NCBI GenBank assembly: GCA_030544235.1
Contig: CM060484.1
Span: 14,987,031-15,051,030 of the forward strand
Reading direction: 5' to 3'
DNA: 64,000 nt
Origin: Lepturacanthus savala
Lineage: Eukaryota > Chordata > Actinopteri > Scombriformes > Trichiuridae
Shown here: positions 1 through 12,659 of the stretch, in pieces
Layout: each line of letters begins with the position of its first letter
Position numbering within the stretch: the stretch's first letter is position 1
Made by a program: the position numbers and the translations under genes
Notes under the pieces: generated by a model
The model's database searches: none
Told to the model about the DNA's origin: nothing
Seen by the model: the letters and a program-made list of their open reading frames with translations, nothing else

Positions 1-1238
<1,238 letters not shown>

Positions 1239-1362
1239 ATTGTATACAGGGGAAACCCTTATGCAGACCACAACTCCACAGCCTATGCCACATATGAGAG
1301 AGGAGTGGAGGTGGGCTGCTGGGGACTGTGCATCAATGCTGTGTCTTCTGCTCTCTACTCCT
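1239..1362 (+). CDS. slc45a2: slc45a2 antepenultimate coding exon
   Basis: Follows a long pyrimidine tract and TTTTGCAG; ends TAC TCC T with donor GTAAGG. It encodes 41 residues from IVYRGNPYADHN to the start of the next helix and includes a possible N-glycosylation sequon (NST). The exon ends after codon base 1 and is completed by AT of the next exon (Tyr). Confidence 0.94.
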
Positions 1363-2888
1363 GTAAGGAACCATCTGTGTATGATGTGTTCACATCTTTG
1401 TTAATCACAGCGGCCACATCCAGAAACACGTATTATTATACTGGGCTCATTAGCTGTAGGAAAACAGACAGCAGCAAGCAATTACTGCTTCCTTCTCTTT
1501 TCTGCCTCTTATACAGCCTGCAGCCATTCATTAGCCAGAGGCCTGCTGTAAATACATAAGATAAAATACTAACTCAGGTCCGCTTTAGTGATATTCATGT
1601 GAGTAATATGTACATGCAAAGAAAAGTAGAATGAAAAAGACAAAAAAATGCTTGTGTGCCTCTGTGTGAAATCAACTCGACTAATAATCTGGATTCAGAG
1701 AAATTGGTCTTTTAGATTTATTTTTGAGTTGTTTGCCAAACAGCACACAGGACTCACAATCAGAATCAGTGACCCACAGCGTCTTCATAAAAGGACTAAA
1801 GGGTCTTTTGTGGGATGGACGTTTGTTTGGTTTTTTTTTTGCTCAGAAATGAAAGAAACCTCCCTACAATCTCCAATCAACTTTAGAATATCTCATCCCA
1901 ACCATGGAGAGTTTTGAAGTGTTTTTAACAACATGTTTGAGAGGTGGCCAGAATCTCTCACGAATTAGGCGGAATCCAGATGCAAACGGCAACATGATGA
2001 AGTGGATGGGAAAGTGGAACATGAATATCTGGGGGATAGGGAGGGGGAAATCCTGGGTTGATCCAGAGCCGGGAGTCGGCTGGTGGGTTTTTCAGGCGAG
2101 CAGGCTGGTAATCCTAAAGACAGTGGGGAGGGAGGCAATTACATCGGACCCAATCATGCCATAGATTGCAGCAGAGAGCCGGGGGGAGGGGGTGAAATAA
2201 TAAAGGATGTATAAAATGGCAAAGTGGAATGTTATAGGTGTCTCTACAACTTTAAAAAAAAAAAAAAAAAAGATCTAAAAACCACTGAACACTTTCTGCT
2301 CAGAACCCACATCAGAGACCAACTAGAGAACATAGTGGAGCATTTAGCATCTAAAGGGAACAAGACTGAAGTTTTATTTATCAATCTTAAGGCTCAGGGA
2401 GATACAATTTTTTATCAAAACTGCAAACAATATCTTTATTCTATCCAATCAGCTAAAGCATATGGTCATCATTTTTCACACACACATTAAACAGATTACA
2501 AAAACAATATTTTATCATTTAAAAATCATAGCCAGAGTCCGCCCCCTTCTCTCCTGCACTAACACAGAGATGCTAATGCCTGTTTTTATTTCCAGCCGTA
2601 TTGACTACTGTAATATCATGCCTTCTGGTCTTCCAGAAAGAAACATCTTAAGTCTTACGTAAAACTTTTAGGCTCCTATTTCACCGGTTTGTGTGTTTTA
2701 GGATTGATTTGGGCGTCCTTTTAATGGTCTTTAGATGTCTTGGGGGTTTGGGACCTTCCTATCTTTCAGAATTGCTTTTACCATATAAATTGTCATGGTT
2801 CCTGAGATCCTCCGGCATTGGCCTTGTAATAATCCCTCCAGCTAGAACACAAACTTACAGTAAGGCAGCCTTCCAGCATATATATACA

Positions 2889-2963
<75 letters not shown>

Positions 2964-5846
2964 TGGTTGCCAGCCTATCGTGGGGCACACACACCATTCA
3001 CTCACACATTCACACCTACGGGCAATTTGAGTCACCAATTAACCTCAGCATGTTTTTGGACTGTGGGAGGAAGCCTGAGTACCCGATGAAAACCCACGCA
3101 GACACGGGGAGAACATGCAAACTCCACACAGAAAGGTCCCAGACCAAGGAGGTCTTGAACCTGCAACCTTGCTGTGAGGCAACAGCGCTAACGCCTGCTC
3201 CACTGTGTCGCCTAAAGTAATAAAATAAAACTAAAGTAATATTTATTTGTTACGACCACAGTTTCTGAGATCTGCTTCACATCTGTGTTGCATTGACAGG
3301 TGTTTCAGCCTCACAGTTCCTCTGCATGTCTTGTTTTTGTCTCAGAAACAGCATTTTTGATGTCAGCCCATAAGTTTTCAATGGGGGTTAGGTCTGTGGA
3401 TTGGGTCGGCTGCTCCAGAACTTTATTTTGTTGGTCTGGACCCAAGAGGCTGCTGGATTACTGGTGTGTTTGAAGTTGCCTTGTTGAAACTCACATTTCA
3501 AATGTATTTCTACTTCAGTATAACACAACATAACCTCTTCAAGTGTATCCTTGAACACATCTGTATATTGGAAGTATCAAAACTGCACACAATATGGGAC
3601 TTTTAAACTCAGAAAAAATACATGCTATATCTGCTTGTACTTGAGGTGTATGTGTGTGTATGTGTCTTGTTTCAGATGTGCAGCGCTTCCTCCTCCCATA
3701 CATCGGTCTGAAGGGCTTGTATTTTGTGGGCTACCTTGTGTTTGGCCTGGGCACCAGTCTAATTGGCCTCTTCCCCAACATCATTGCCACGCTCATCCTC
3801 TGCAGCGTGTTTGGCGTCATGTCCAGCACGCTCTACACCATCCCCTTCAACCTCATCGCAGAGTATCAGCGTGAAGAAGAGGTAGGTTGGCTGGCTGACA
3901 CTTAATACGACACTTAATACATTTTTCATGCATTCAATAAAAATGCTCGACAGTAATCTGAATGGCATAAATTAGTGGTCAGCAAATAGTGGCCTGTGAG
4001 CCGTATCTGGCCATCCGACAAAAACACATTACATTATTAAGCAAACATGTTGCCCGTACGACTGCGGGGAAAAAATGCTCCCCTAGCATTAATTTAATAT
4101 ATTACTTCCATAAAGTTTTTGGGGATTCCGATTTGATGGATTATAAAAAGAAATGGTTAAATATCCTCACTATTAGTCATTAGTGTGATGAAACCCTGGA
4201 AACTTCCCATAATGCATCCGGGTGGTGTCTTTCATTGTACTATCCCTGCCTGGTGAACTTCCAGCTTGTAAGAGAAGTTTTGTGTGACATTTTTCAAAGT
4301 ATCGAGCTGAATCTGAAAAAAAAAAAACACTTAAAGTGCCTTCTAGAGCCAAAAAGACATTAATTAGCACTTTTCACAGGCTGAGCACTATCTGTGAACG
4401 CTGAAAGGACCTTCCTGTGTAAAATCTGTTTAGAGCCTCTTTAATTCAATTACTTTATTACACCAGGATAATCCACTTAGTGTCGATACTGTTTTCTAGG
4501 AAGTCCGAGGAAGTCCTAGACATGCCGTATGATAAAAAAATAATAATTCATTGCATCATTCTGTCAATCAAGTAGATATCCAGATTTCAGATTAGTATGT
4601 TCCTTTCCACACTGATTGGTGCTATCATAGGCTGTTTTTTTTAGTATTGCATTTTTTTGAGTTGATCTAATGGGATGATACCTAATACAATATTGAATAG
4701 TTAAAACAGCTACTTGTAATGACAAGGTTTTCGTCAGCGTCTGTCTGAATTTTTGCAAAATAACTCAAACATTTTTGTCTGGATTTTCATCAAACTTTCA
4801 GCAAATGTTGGTAATGGTACCATGAACAGATGATTACATTTTGGTAATGATCCAGATGAATTTTTTGTTGTTTTGGAAACATTGCGGTTAAATGGGCTTT
4901 CACTCATTTGTAGTCACCTTGGTGGTGATATCTTGCAGTTGCACACATATCTTGGCTGTATGCTTGGCAGAGGTTTGCGGCCCCAGAATGCTTTTCTAGT
5001 TGAATATATAATCATTTGTGGAGGTTGTTGTTGAAGGCAGCAGGGATTTCCAGGAAACGTGGACCCTACCTGTTAAATGATTTGCGATGCCCCTATTCAA
5101 ATCTCACTGCTATTTCACTGGCGTTCAGTAAACTGTTACTGGGTATGTGAAAAGAAATACGATTTAAAATTGCAGTCTATGGGCCCTAATTGCTGTTTGA
5201 TTGTAGTTTTTTCAGCTGATATTGCACTAAACTGAACAAGGAAAACATGTCGATGCCCTTAAATGAATAAAAAATCATATTTCCCCACAGGCTGTGGTTC
5301 AAACATCAATTGTTGACAGACAAATGCTTTCTTTGATATGTAAAGGTACGCTTGACTATGCTAGAAATACTCATCAAATTGAAGGGGCTGATTCAACATG
5401 TCCAGTGCCTGTGGAGAGCTGAAAGAATCATTACACATATATACAGATAGTATAGGAATTATATAGGAAGTGGCCTTTTTTATTTTTATTTTCCAAAGCT
5501 AAATCTGTTTACCCAACTGTCTAACGCTTTCTGCTATAAACATTCCTCAGAAATTGACATCATATCTTGTTCCCCCCTCCTTCTTTTTCATCTCTACTGG
5601 CTGCCACTCTACCTGCTGTGTTTCCAGGAGCAACTGAAGCTGCAAGGAAGCAATGAAAGTCCTCGAGGCAGCGGGATGGACTGCGCCTCGCTCACATGCA
5701 TGGTTCAGCTGGCTCAGATCATCGTGGGCGCGGGGCTCGGCGCGTTGGTAAATGTAGCAGGAAGCGTTGTCGTGGTGGTGCTCTCGGCCTCGACCGTGTC
5801 CCTGTTGGGCTGCATCTTCATCGCCTGCGTCATCAGATCTGTCTGA
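1239..5846 (+). CDS. slc45a2: slc45a2 (MATP/AIM1) 3' part, last three coding exons, partial
   Basis: This is the C-terminal part of the membrane-associated transporter protein, a 12-helix MFS-type sugar/proton symporter family member in the melanosome membrane. It is needed for melanin synthesis, and loss causes albinism in people and fish. Three exons join in frame: 1239-1362, 3676-3881 and 5628-5846 (TGA at 5844-5846), each flanked by AG acceptors and, for the first two, GT donors. The spliced product reads IVYRGNPYADHNSTAYATYE, then GLKGLYFVGYLVFGLG, then CMVQLAQIIVGAGLGALVN. It aligns closely with mammalian SLC45A2, including ERGVEVGCWGLCIN and GVMSSTLYT. About 183 C-terminal residues are present, covering the last transmembrane helices. 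The first four exons lie left of the window. SLC45A3 and A4 are less likely because these signature stretches fit A2 better. The convergent rxfp3 neighbour matches human 5p13. Confidence 0.95.
2240..2870 (+). mobile_element. LINE fragment (L2/Maui-like), 3' end of reverse-transcriptase ORF
   Basis: Two nearby frames translate to the C-terminal part of a LINE ORF2: HIKQITKTIFYHLKIIARVR, FISSRIDYCN, then after a frameshift LGGLGPSYLSELLLPY and RSSGIGLVIIPPART. These match the conserved tail of fish L2-type elements. A frameshift and stops show it is dead. It lies in an slc45a2 intron. Confidence 0.75.
2890..2961. repeat. (AT)n microsatellite
   Basis: About 36 uninterrupted AT units sit between the LINE fragment and a dispersed repeat. 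Confidence 0.97.
2965..3215 (+). repeat. Dispersed teleost repeat, copy A
   Basis: Contains signatures such as CAATTTGAGTCACC, GGACTGTGGGAGGAAGC and GGGGAGAACATGCAAACTCC, found very widely in fish genomes. A reversed copy lies at about 17960-18235 and degraded copies at 10655-10850 and 56885-57100. The repeat class (LINE tail or SINE-like) cannot be decided by eye. Confidence 0.75.
3338..3421 (-). mobile_element. Tc1-like transposase fragment
   Basis: The minus strand translates to QSTDLTPIENLWADIKNAVS, equivalent to the SPDLNPIENLW block in the DDE domain of Tc1/mariner transposases. Only this block is readable. It is a dead remnant in an slc45a2 intron. Confidence 0.7.
3676..3881 (+). CDS. 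slc45a2: slc45a2 penultimate coding exon
   Basis: Starts after TTGTTTCAG and ends at GAAGAAGAG with donor GTAGG. It encodes two hydrophobic helices (GLYFVGYLVFGLGTSLIGLF and IATLILCSVFGVMSSTLYT) followed by PFNLIAEYQREEE. The exon closes in phase 0. Confidence 0.95.
3882..5627 (+). other. Last slc45a2 intron
   Basis: AT-rich intron. Around 4745-4985 it resembles a common fish dispersed repeat (TTTCATCAAACTTTCAGC near the start, CTTGGCAGAGGTTTGCGG at the end). The stretch from about 3975, AGTGGTCAGCAAATAGTGGC, recalls hAT-like ends but was not resolved. No exon was seen. Confidence 0.6.
5628..5846 (+). CDS. slc45a2: slc45a2 terminal coding exon
   Basis: Begins after TGTTTCCAG and ends at TGA. 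It encodes 72 residues: a hydrophilic loop with GSGMDCASLTCMVQLAQ, then two hydrophobic helices. It ends in IACVIRSV, close to the mammalian C-terminus. Confidence 0.94.
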   Translation, partial: EQLKLQGSNESPRGSGMDCASLTCMVQLAQIIVGAGLGALVNVAGSVVVVVLSASTVSLLGCIFIACVIRSV

Positions 5847-5885
5847 CTGTTCCTCCTCGTCAAATTATTTTAATTATATTGTTTT

Positions 5886-5891
5886 AATAAA
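5886..5891 (+). terminator. poly(A) signal of slc45a2
   Basis: AATAAA lies 40 bp after the slc45a2 stop codon, so the 3' UTR would be very short. Cleavage is expected within about 30 bp. Confidence 0.65.
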
Positions 5892-8520
5892 TGAAGATTC
5901 TTTATTAAATCCTGAAAAATGTCTTTGATTCTAATCGGCCCGTTCAATGGATCTAAAACGTCTAGAGAGTCATTATTAAAGGAATAGTTTGAAATTATAA
6001 TTTTGAAATATCATCACCCTATTAGGTCAATAGGTTTTTGGGGAAATGTTATCAAATATATATTTAATAATCATTTCAATCAAAAAGGCCTTGACAGTGG
6101 ATGACTGGACATACGTTAAACCTGGTTTAAACTGTCCTTTAATAGTGCAAACTCAAATCTTACATTACCTGGAGTTAAATTAAACAATTGTCAGGTAAGT
6201 CAAATTGGTCAGGAGGCAGTCCCTCTTTTCACAACTCATTTCCAACATCCAGTTATGACGACTTTTATAAACCTGAAATGGGGAAAATGTTCAATGAAGT
6301 GATGACACTCAATGGACATCAATGTGTTTAATGAACTGAAGATCCTGGAACTTCCTTTCTTTTTTTTATATTTGGTTACATATTTATTGACTTTATTTAT
6401 ATGCACAGCACTTTATATAAAATGAAAGCTTGTTAAATTTCCAAAGTCAAGGCGTTTTATTCTGATTTAGGCAAAAAAATAAAATGTCCAAAGTGAATTG
6501 GCCATTGTCCTATAGGGCAAAGTATAATCCTTTCAACTCAGGATAAAGGTGATCTAAAAATGTTAACATGCAACAACATGAAAGGGGAAAAAAACTCTTT
6601 TTAAATGAAAAAGCAACCACCCAGCACTGTTTGCAACTTGTTATGAGAGTGAAGAAATAACAAAAAGGAAAAGCCACAGTTTAATTCAACAGATCACCAC
6701 CCAGCGACAAAGCTTTATTTTAATGTGTCACAAGCGAAAATAGATTGATTAGATAAACAATAAGTGAATGTAAAATACTCTGAGTTATGAACAGTCTTGT
6801 AGGCAGAAATAAGACAGACCAATTTACAATTTAAAGGAAATGTGCAAAAAAAAAAATCTCGCACCAAAGTGGAAAAGCAACTTTTAAAATTTAGAACACA
6901 ATGAAATATAACATGGGCAGAAACATCAGGTTAAAAATATTGTTTCCTAATTGTTGTGCAGATTTGTTTTAACATTCTTCTGCTGAAGGGGGAAAGTTTC
7001 TCTGTTCTTACTCTAATGGATGTAACCTCCATGATGTCACCTTCTGGTTTGTGGGCTCACATTTTGAGGCCTCATTGTGGCCATCAACGTGCACCTTGTT
7101 TATAATTATGAGAAAATTAGCGATGAAAAGTGTCCCCCCCCCGCAAACACAGTTGTTGTGAATGGGTAAATTAATTATTGAGCCTCTTGAAATGTCCAAT
7201 ATAGCACTGTGGCACAAAGTTCATTCTCTTAGGAATATGTTTCACACCATATTAAATTACAATTAAATTTGTTCATTCAAAAGAAATCTGGATTTTCATG
7301 GGATAATCCATGGTACTATCGATGTTACTCACTTTTTTGTAAAGGAGGCCATGGATCCCTTTGTCTTAAAACTGGTCCCATCCTGAACAAAGACAACAGA
7401 ACAGGTTAATGCCTCACATTGTGTATATGAACTTTACTTGCACGTTAAATATATTTCTGGACAGACGCAGCTAATTCAAAATGCTGCATCCCAGTAAAGG
7501 TGTTTTCTTCTCCCTTTATGCACAACATAAATGTCATTGCCTCAGATGCATGTGAAGCCACAAGTAAGTATTTCTGGACAAGCATGAGTCATTACTGAGA
7601 TAGATATCTGGTGCACTGATGAAAAGAAAGCATGGGTGAAAAGAAAGCTAATGTGTATGTGTGATGCACTGATGAAAAGAAAGCTCATGTGTTCCTTCAG
7701 CATTCTGTGTTAAACCAATTCCAAACATCCCAGACATATTCACAGAAAAACCCACTGCAGCCCAGTTTGTCTTTATTTCAACCAGCAACAAGTGAACAGA
7801 GCAGAGAGCATAGTACCAAAGCTCGGGGGAGAATTCTAGAAGAAGACAGACACAGATTGCTTATATTTTCATTATGTTCAAATTAGCTGTAACTTTCATA
7901 CAATAGTAATCACCCTCGTGGTCCCTTAAATATGTCGATGGGGGTTAATGTGTGAATCGGGTCCTTCAGGTGTTATTAAATGTAATCTGGGATGCTACAG
8001 AAACAGAAACTGATACTGCCTGTTGCTGACAGCTGATCATTTCATTTGACTTGATTCTTAACAACTGCAATTTCACACAACAGAAGAAACAACGGGTGCG
8101 TATGCGGGAGTGGCGCGCGCATTTACGCACCTGGCACAGCAGCTGTAACTTCATTAACACCGGATCGGCGCTCTGCTACATATCAGGCAGATTAGTTGTT
8201 ACACACGTTTTATATATAGGGTTGGGCTGTTTGTGACAAAGCTGCCCTTTCTCTGGATGAATTCTGAGCGCCATCAGAGCTGGTAGGATGTTTGTATTTT
8301 AAGCAAAACAAGATACACGTCTTTACGCACAGAATGGAACTTCAGTGTTTTACAATAAAATTGTGTTTTGAGGCTGGAGCTGACTCCCCATTTCGTGTGT
8401 CAGAACGTTTTAACTTCCTTTGTCCAGGTTTGGACATTTCTGTCACCAAGATCGTTTCCTCTATTCAATAAATAAGACGCAGAGTTACAATTAAGAAACA
8501 TCCCCGTGCCACTTTACGCT
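5892..8520. other. Intergenic region between convergent slc45a2 and rxfp3
   Basis: Probably includes the rxfp3 3' UTR next to 8521. A minus-strand AATAAA at 7772-7777 is a weak candidate for its end. One possible minus-strand exon (7333-7382) is listed separately. No mobile element was recognised. Confidence 0.5.
7333..7382 (-). other. Possible small exon, unassigned
   Basis: On the minus strand a strong pyrimidine-rich acceptor (TTGTCTTTGTTCAG) precedes a 50-nt block that ends at donor GTGAGT. One frame is open (DGTSFKTKGSMASFTK). No gene family was recognised and no partner exon was identified with confidence, so this may be coincidence. Confidence 0.2.
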
Positions 8521-9717
8521 CTACATAACAGCCCCCGGGGGATAAAACACCACCGCGGGCTCCTCGGGGGCGCTGAGGGGGACGAGGACGCGCCCTTGCT
8601 CGTCCGGTTTGGTGCTGCCCGTGATGGGTCTTATGGTGGTCAGGGTGGGCGAAGTCATCCGCCAGAAGAGTTTTTTCAGCGCTTTCCTAAAATCCCGCCT
8701 CATCAGGCAGTACAGGATGGGGTTCAGGCAGCTGTTGGAGTGCGCCAGGCACACGGAAACGGGGAAAACGTACACCTGCATGGTGTAATACTCATAACTG
8801 AAGTGCACCACGTTGAGTTTGACGAGGATGCCCCAGACCGTCAGCGCCTGGTTGGGCAGCCAGCAGAGGAAAAAGGACAAGACCACGATGGTGACAGACT
8901 TGGTGACCTTGGCGCGTCTCTTGGCGCTGGAGTTGTTGATGTTTTTGGAGGTGATGAAGCGCAGCAGGGCCAGGTAGCAAGCTGAGATGATCCCGAGCGG
9001 CACCACGAAGCCCAGCAGCACTTTCTGAGAGTGGTAGAGCCCGAGCCACAGCTGCGCGCTACCGTTGCTCTCCGGGAACTTGACGAGGCACAGGTCCTCG
9101 TTGGAAACCGTGACGGTCGTGGAGAAAACCGCGTGCGGCAGCGCGGCGGAGACGGCGGCGAACCAGACGAAGACGGTGATGCATCGCGCTGAGCAACACG
9201 GCGGCCGCCGCCGCCTGCCCTTCAGCGCGGAGGCGAGCGACCAGTAGCGCGCCACGCTCATCGCGGTCAGGAAGAACACGCTGGCGTACATGTTCATGGC
9301 CGTCACATAGGACACGATCTTGCACATGGCTTTGCCGAAGAGCCACGTGAAGTCCAGCGCGTTTTCCACCGCCCAGAACGGCAGCGTGAGGACGAACTGG
9401 AAGTCAGTCACCGCCAAACTAGTTACGAAAAGGTTGATGGAGGATTTTTTCCACACCTGTTTCGACCTCATGAGGTAGAGGACCAACAGGTTCCCGACCA
9501 GACCCAGCGCGCAAACCAGAGAGTAAATGGCAGAGATGGTAATCCTCACCACGGCGGCGCCGTCTCCCACAAAATCTGCTTTATCAAAGTCTGACAGGTG
9601 GAAGTCGTCGTCGCAGGAGCGGTTGGTCGCGTTGGAAACGCAGCTGAAGTTGAAGGATGCAGCATAGAAAATCCCTGCCGATCCCTCGTTAGCAGTGCTG
9701 TTTAATTCTCCAGACAT
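8521..9717 (-). CDS. rxfp3: Relaxin-3 receptor 1-like GPCR (RXFP3 type), intronless
   Basis: Complete 398-aa class A GPCR for relaxin-3/INSL-type peptides, signalling mainly through Gi/o at the plasma membrane. The N-terminus has sequons NST (6), NFS (23), NAT (29) and NRS (32). Seven helices lie at about 56-82, 93-117, 132-157, 180-202, 231-256, 274-298 and 312-337. The TM2/loop motif WxxExxxD (W115, E118, D122), known to matter for relaxin-3 binding, is intact. Cys132 and Cys210 can form the usual disulfide; CWLP is at 285-288 and NPxxY at 332-336. The DRY position reads ARY (156-158). TVTVSNEDLCLVKFPE, LGLYHSQKVLLGF and VTKSVTIVVLSFFLCWLPNQ match RXFP3 closely. Human RXFP3 is 469 aa; this one is shorter at the N-terminus and in intracellular loop 3. 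Position tail-to-tail with slc45a2 supports RXFP3 over RXFP4. The paralogue (rxfp3-1, -2 or -3) is undecided. Confidence 0.92.
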   Translation of the reverse strand: MSGELNSTANEGSAGIFYAASFNFSCVSNATNRSCDDDFHLSDFDKADFVGDGAAVVRITISAIYSLVCALGLVGNLLVLYLMRSKQVWKKSSINLFVTSLAVTDFQFVLTLPFWAVENALDFTWLFGKAMCKIVSYVTAMNMYASVFFLTAMSVARYWSLASALKGRRRRPPCCSARCITVFVWFAAVSAALPHAVFSTTVTVSNEDLCLVKFPESNGSAQLWLGLYHSQKVLLGFVVPLGIISACYLALLRFITSKNINNSSAKRRAKVTKSVTIVVLSFFLCWLPNQALTVWGILVKLNVVHFSYEYYTMQVYVFPVSVCLAHSNSCLNPILYCLMRRDFRKALKKLFWRMTSPTLTTIRPITGSTKPDEQGRVLVPLSAPEEPAVVFYPPGAVM

Positions 9718-10120
9718 TTTAACTTTAATCTAGGATCCCGAGGGTATTCACTAAAGTCATTTCTAGATCCAAATGTTTAACTTGTTGTGGAAAACGAGGA
9801 AATTGGGGTTTTAGGTTCCTGCACGAACCCCTGCGTAATAGCACAGAAATTGAAAACAGTCTCAGTTTCTTTTGTTTTTTGAAATGAACAGAAAATAAGT
9901 TATATGTTGCTGTGATTCCTTGGTAGGTGACAGAGCTGCTCAGCTTGCCGTGTTGCTCTGAGATTTTCTTTGTGCGTCTCCAGCTCTCCAACCGTGAAAA
10001 TCCGTCCTGACGCAGCGCTCAGGCGCAATCTGGCGCTGTGTTTGGTTCTTCTAATTAGATGCCACGTGACAAAAGACACTTACAGCATCTTCAGTAATAA
10101 TCTAATTAAGCATTAAGTAC
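9718..10120 (-). promoter_or_regulatory. Upstream region of rxfp3, putative 5' UTR/promoter
   Basis: Directly upstream of the ATG. At about 10050-10110 lie TAATTAG and CTAATTAA homeodomain-type sites and a CACGTG E-box. An upstream minus-strand open frame of 88 codons ends just before the receptor start and has no recognisable homology. Assignment is by position only. Confidence 0.3.
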
Positions 10121-10168
10121 CCTCATAAACATATTTACATGAACATATATATAACGTATATATACATG

Positions 10169-10172
<4 letters not shown>

Positions 10173-10205
<33 letters not shown>
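10173..10205. repeat. (AT)n microsatellite
   Basis: About 16 AT units, continuing into ACACAC. Confidence 0.9.
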
Positions 10206-10211
<6 letters not shown>

Positions 10212-11900
10212 ATATAATTTGTCATTGCAATTTTGGAGCATATTATCCAGGAGGGTGCAGACCAAGGTTGGACAACTGCTTCCATTGTGTTCATCATTGC
10301 TGAAGATGTGAACATTCGTGGCTTGATAGGTCCTTCAGGCTGAGCACCCAAAAGCATGACAAATACTTTTGAGTTTGCTCTGAGAGTGGTGCTGAATGTG
10401 GATGGAGGGGAATAGAAACTCAACACTGTCCTTAAAAAAACAAGCTGTAAATTACAAACCTTTGAGTATTAAGAAGAAGCTGTAGAGCTGGTACATAGCC
10501 TTGGTTGTGGTGGATTTTACTGTCTGTAAAATAAAATAAAAACATTATTTTAGACCACCCTTCTTACACAACCTTGTATTCTCAACAAGCAACAAGAGAG
10601 GCAACATGGGAGTTTGAACATGATTAACTCTTTATATACTCTCAGCCTGTTTATTGCTTATTATGGATCTACTGAAGCCAATCCCAGCACATTTCAGGCG
10701 AGAGGAAGGGTACACTCCAGATTGTCACCAGCCTATCATGGAGCACACCTCAGCATGCAAACTCAACTCATCTCATCTTCTATAACCACTTATTCCTCAT
10801 TAGGGTCGCAGGGGTCTGCTAGAGCCTATCCCAGCGTGTTACGGAAAACTCAACTATATATATATATATATATCTTCTATAAAGGCTTGAAAGAATAATA
10901 ATTGATTGAAAAAACTGAATAGTGCAATAAACATGCATGAAGTTGACTTAATTTTCTAATTCATTTAGCAAGACAAATGTAAATAGTTTGATACAGTATT
11001 TCTGTGTTGAACACTGGTTTAATTAGATTTTCAACCCAAAATAGTTTACATACTGGTATTTAACAATATACTGAAGACTGAAGTTGGGAAAAAAAAAAGG
11101 AAAACAAGTTTGGAATGATTAGCTAATAGATTTATCTACAGAGTGATTTTATATCTGTTGTCCTATTAGTGGATTATTACATAATACCGTCCACAATATA
11201 CACCATGCTTGCTTTCCCCACAAGTATGTATGAGACTGGACAATTTTACTACAAAACAATACAAACATGCAATGCAAAGAAAAGTGCTTGACTGAGACTG
11301 ACATCCTCAGATGTCCTCAAAATGCTTCGCAAAGTTCTCCCTTCATTGTGATGTCAGTGAAGGGATCCCTTCATGGTGGGGTCAGCCCACCCTAACATTT
11401 AATTTACTTCCTATTGATTCCAATCTGTTGTGGAGCATCAGCTGTATTTCCTGGTCTCACCTGTTTGGCTCGGATGATTCATCTAAATCAGGGCAAGAGC
11501 CATAACCACAGACAGGAGTTGAAGAGATGAGATAGGATTCAATTAGAGTCCTTTACACTTGACACATGTAATTATGTGGTGTGTAGCAGGTATGTAAGGA
11601 CTATTGAAGTCAATGTATTAGGATTTATTACTGCAGGAATTTTGCCAAGGTTATTAGATCAAGTATTTTACATTTCCTCCTCTGTCACGTCCTCTTTAGG
11701 ATACAGTGCTGTACATACTGATAACTGGTTATCAAGGTGGGCTTGGAAATATAAATGATGCTTTGAAAATCAAAAATGTAAAGTTTAAAGGAAACTATTT
11801 CACTTTCATGATGAGAATTATCTGAGAAGGATTATACCACTCACTCATATATTCTTAAAGTGTCATAATCTGGCTCAAGTGTGACAAAAGAGTGAGATTA
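10206..11900. other. Intergenic, no gene seen
   Basis: AT-rich DNA with a degraded copy of the dispersed repeat seen at 2965-3215 (about 10655-10850; CCAGCCTATCATGGAGC, AGCCTATCCCAGCGTG) and a short (AT)n at about 10855-10873. Nothing else was recognised. Confidence 0.6.
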
Positions 11901-11921
11901 TATACAGTAAAATCACCAGTG

Positions 11922-12174
11922 TTAACCCTCCTGTTATGTTCTGGGTCAAATTGACCTGTTACAATGTTTGAAGATCTAGGAAAAAATAGTTAATTGTATA
12001 TTTTTCAGTCTGAAACTTCTTCTGCTTGCTGAAATTAGTGTTATCAAGATATAATATGAAAATGGTTCATCTCACATATTTGCAACCACCCCCTGCATGT
12101 TCAGCTCAATATGACCCAGCAGTAAAACTGCAGGTAAAAGGATGTCAGAAATGTCAGAGTATTTTTCTTTGCTG

Positions 12175-12266
<92 letters not shown>

Positions 12267-12659
12267 TGTTCACATTGCAATTGCTTGTTATTTTGTTAAT
12301 TTCTGGTGCATATATGTAAAACAAAATGTAAACGTTATGTTTCAGTATCATGTAAAACTTCTGTGTTTAAAATGTTGGTCTTTCAAAAGTGACCAAGTGG
12401 AGAAAAGGTTTGAACATTAATTTTATTTATTTATTTTTTTTATCAAAAAAAAATTAGCTTAATTAAACCAATAACCATTAGAGGTAAGGAACCCCACTGC
12501 AGTAAATATTTATAGAATAGTTAGTAATCGAGTTCGTAATGAAATACTTAGAATGCTTGTTAGGATTTTTTTAGGTTTCTGACATATTTTGGATAATGTA
12601 AGTTGACCTCAGGAACACCACTACTGTTCCTGAAACAATGAATATAAGAGGAGGGTTAA
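11922..12659. mobile_element. piggyBac-like MITE with TTAA target duplications
   Basis: Begins TTAA-CCCTCCTGTTATGTTC and ends with its imperfect reverse complement, GAATATAAGAGGAGGG-TTAA. Imperfect terminal inverted repeats of 16 bp flanked by TTAA are the hallmark of piggyBac-type insertion. No transposase ORF is present. A long CA microsatellite sits inside. Confidence 0.75.
12178..12264. repeat. (CA)n microsatellite
   Basis: About 43 CA units within the piggyBac-like MITE. Confidence 0.97.

Noticed and set aside
8506..8985. 159-codon plus-strand open frame
   Set aside because: Antisense of the rxfp3 coding sequence; no homology of its own.
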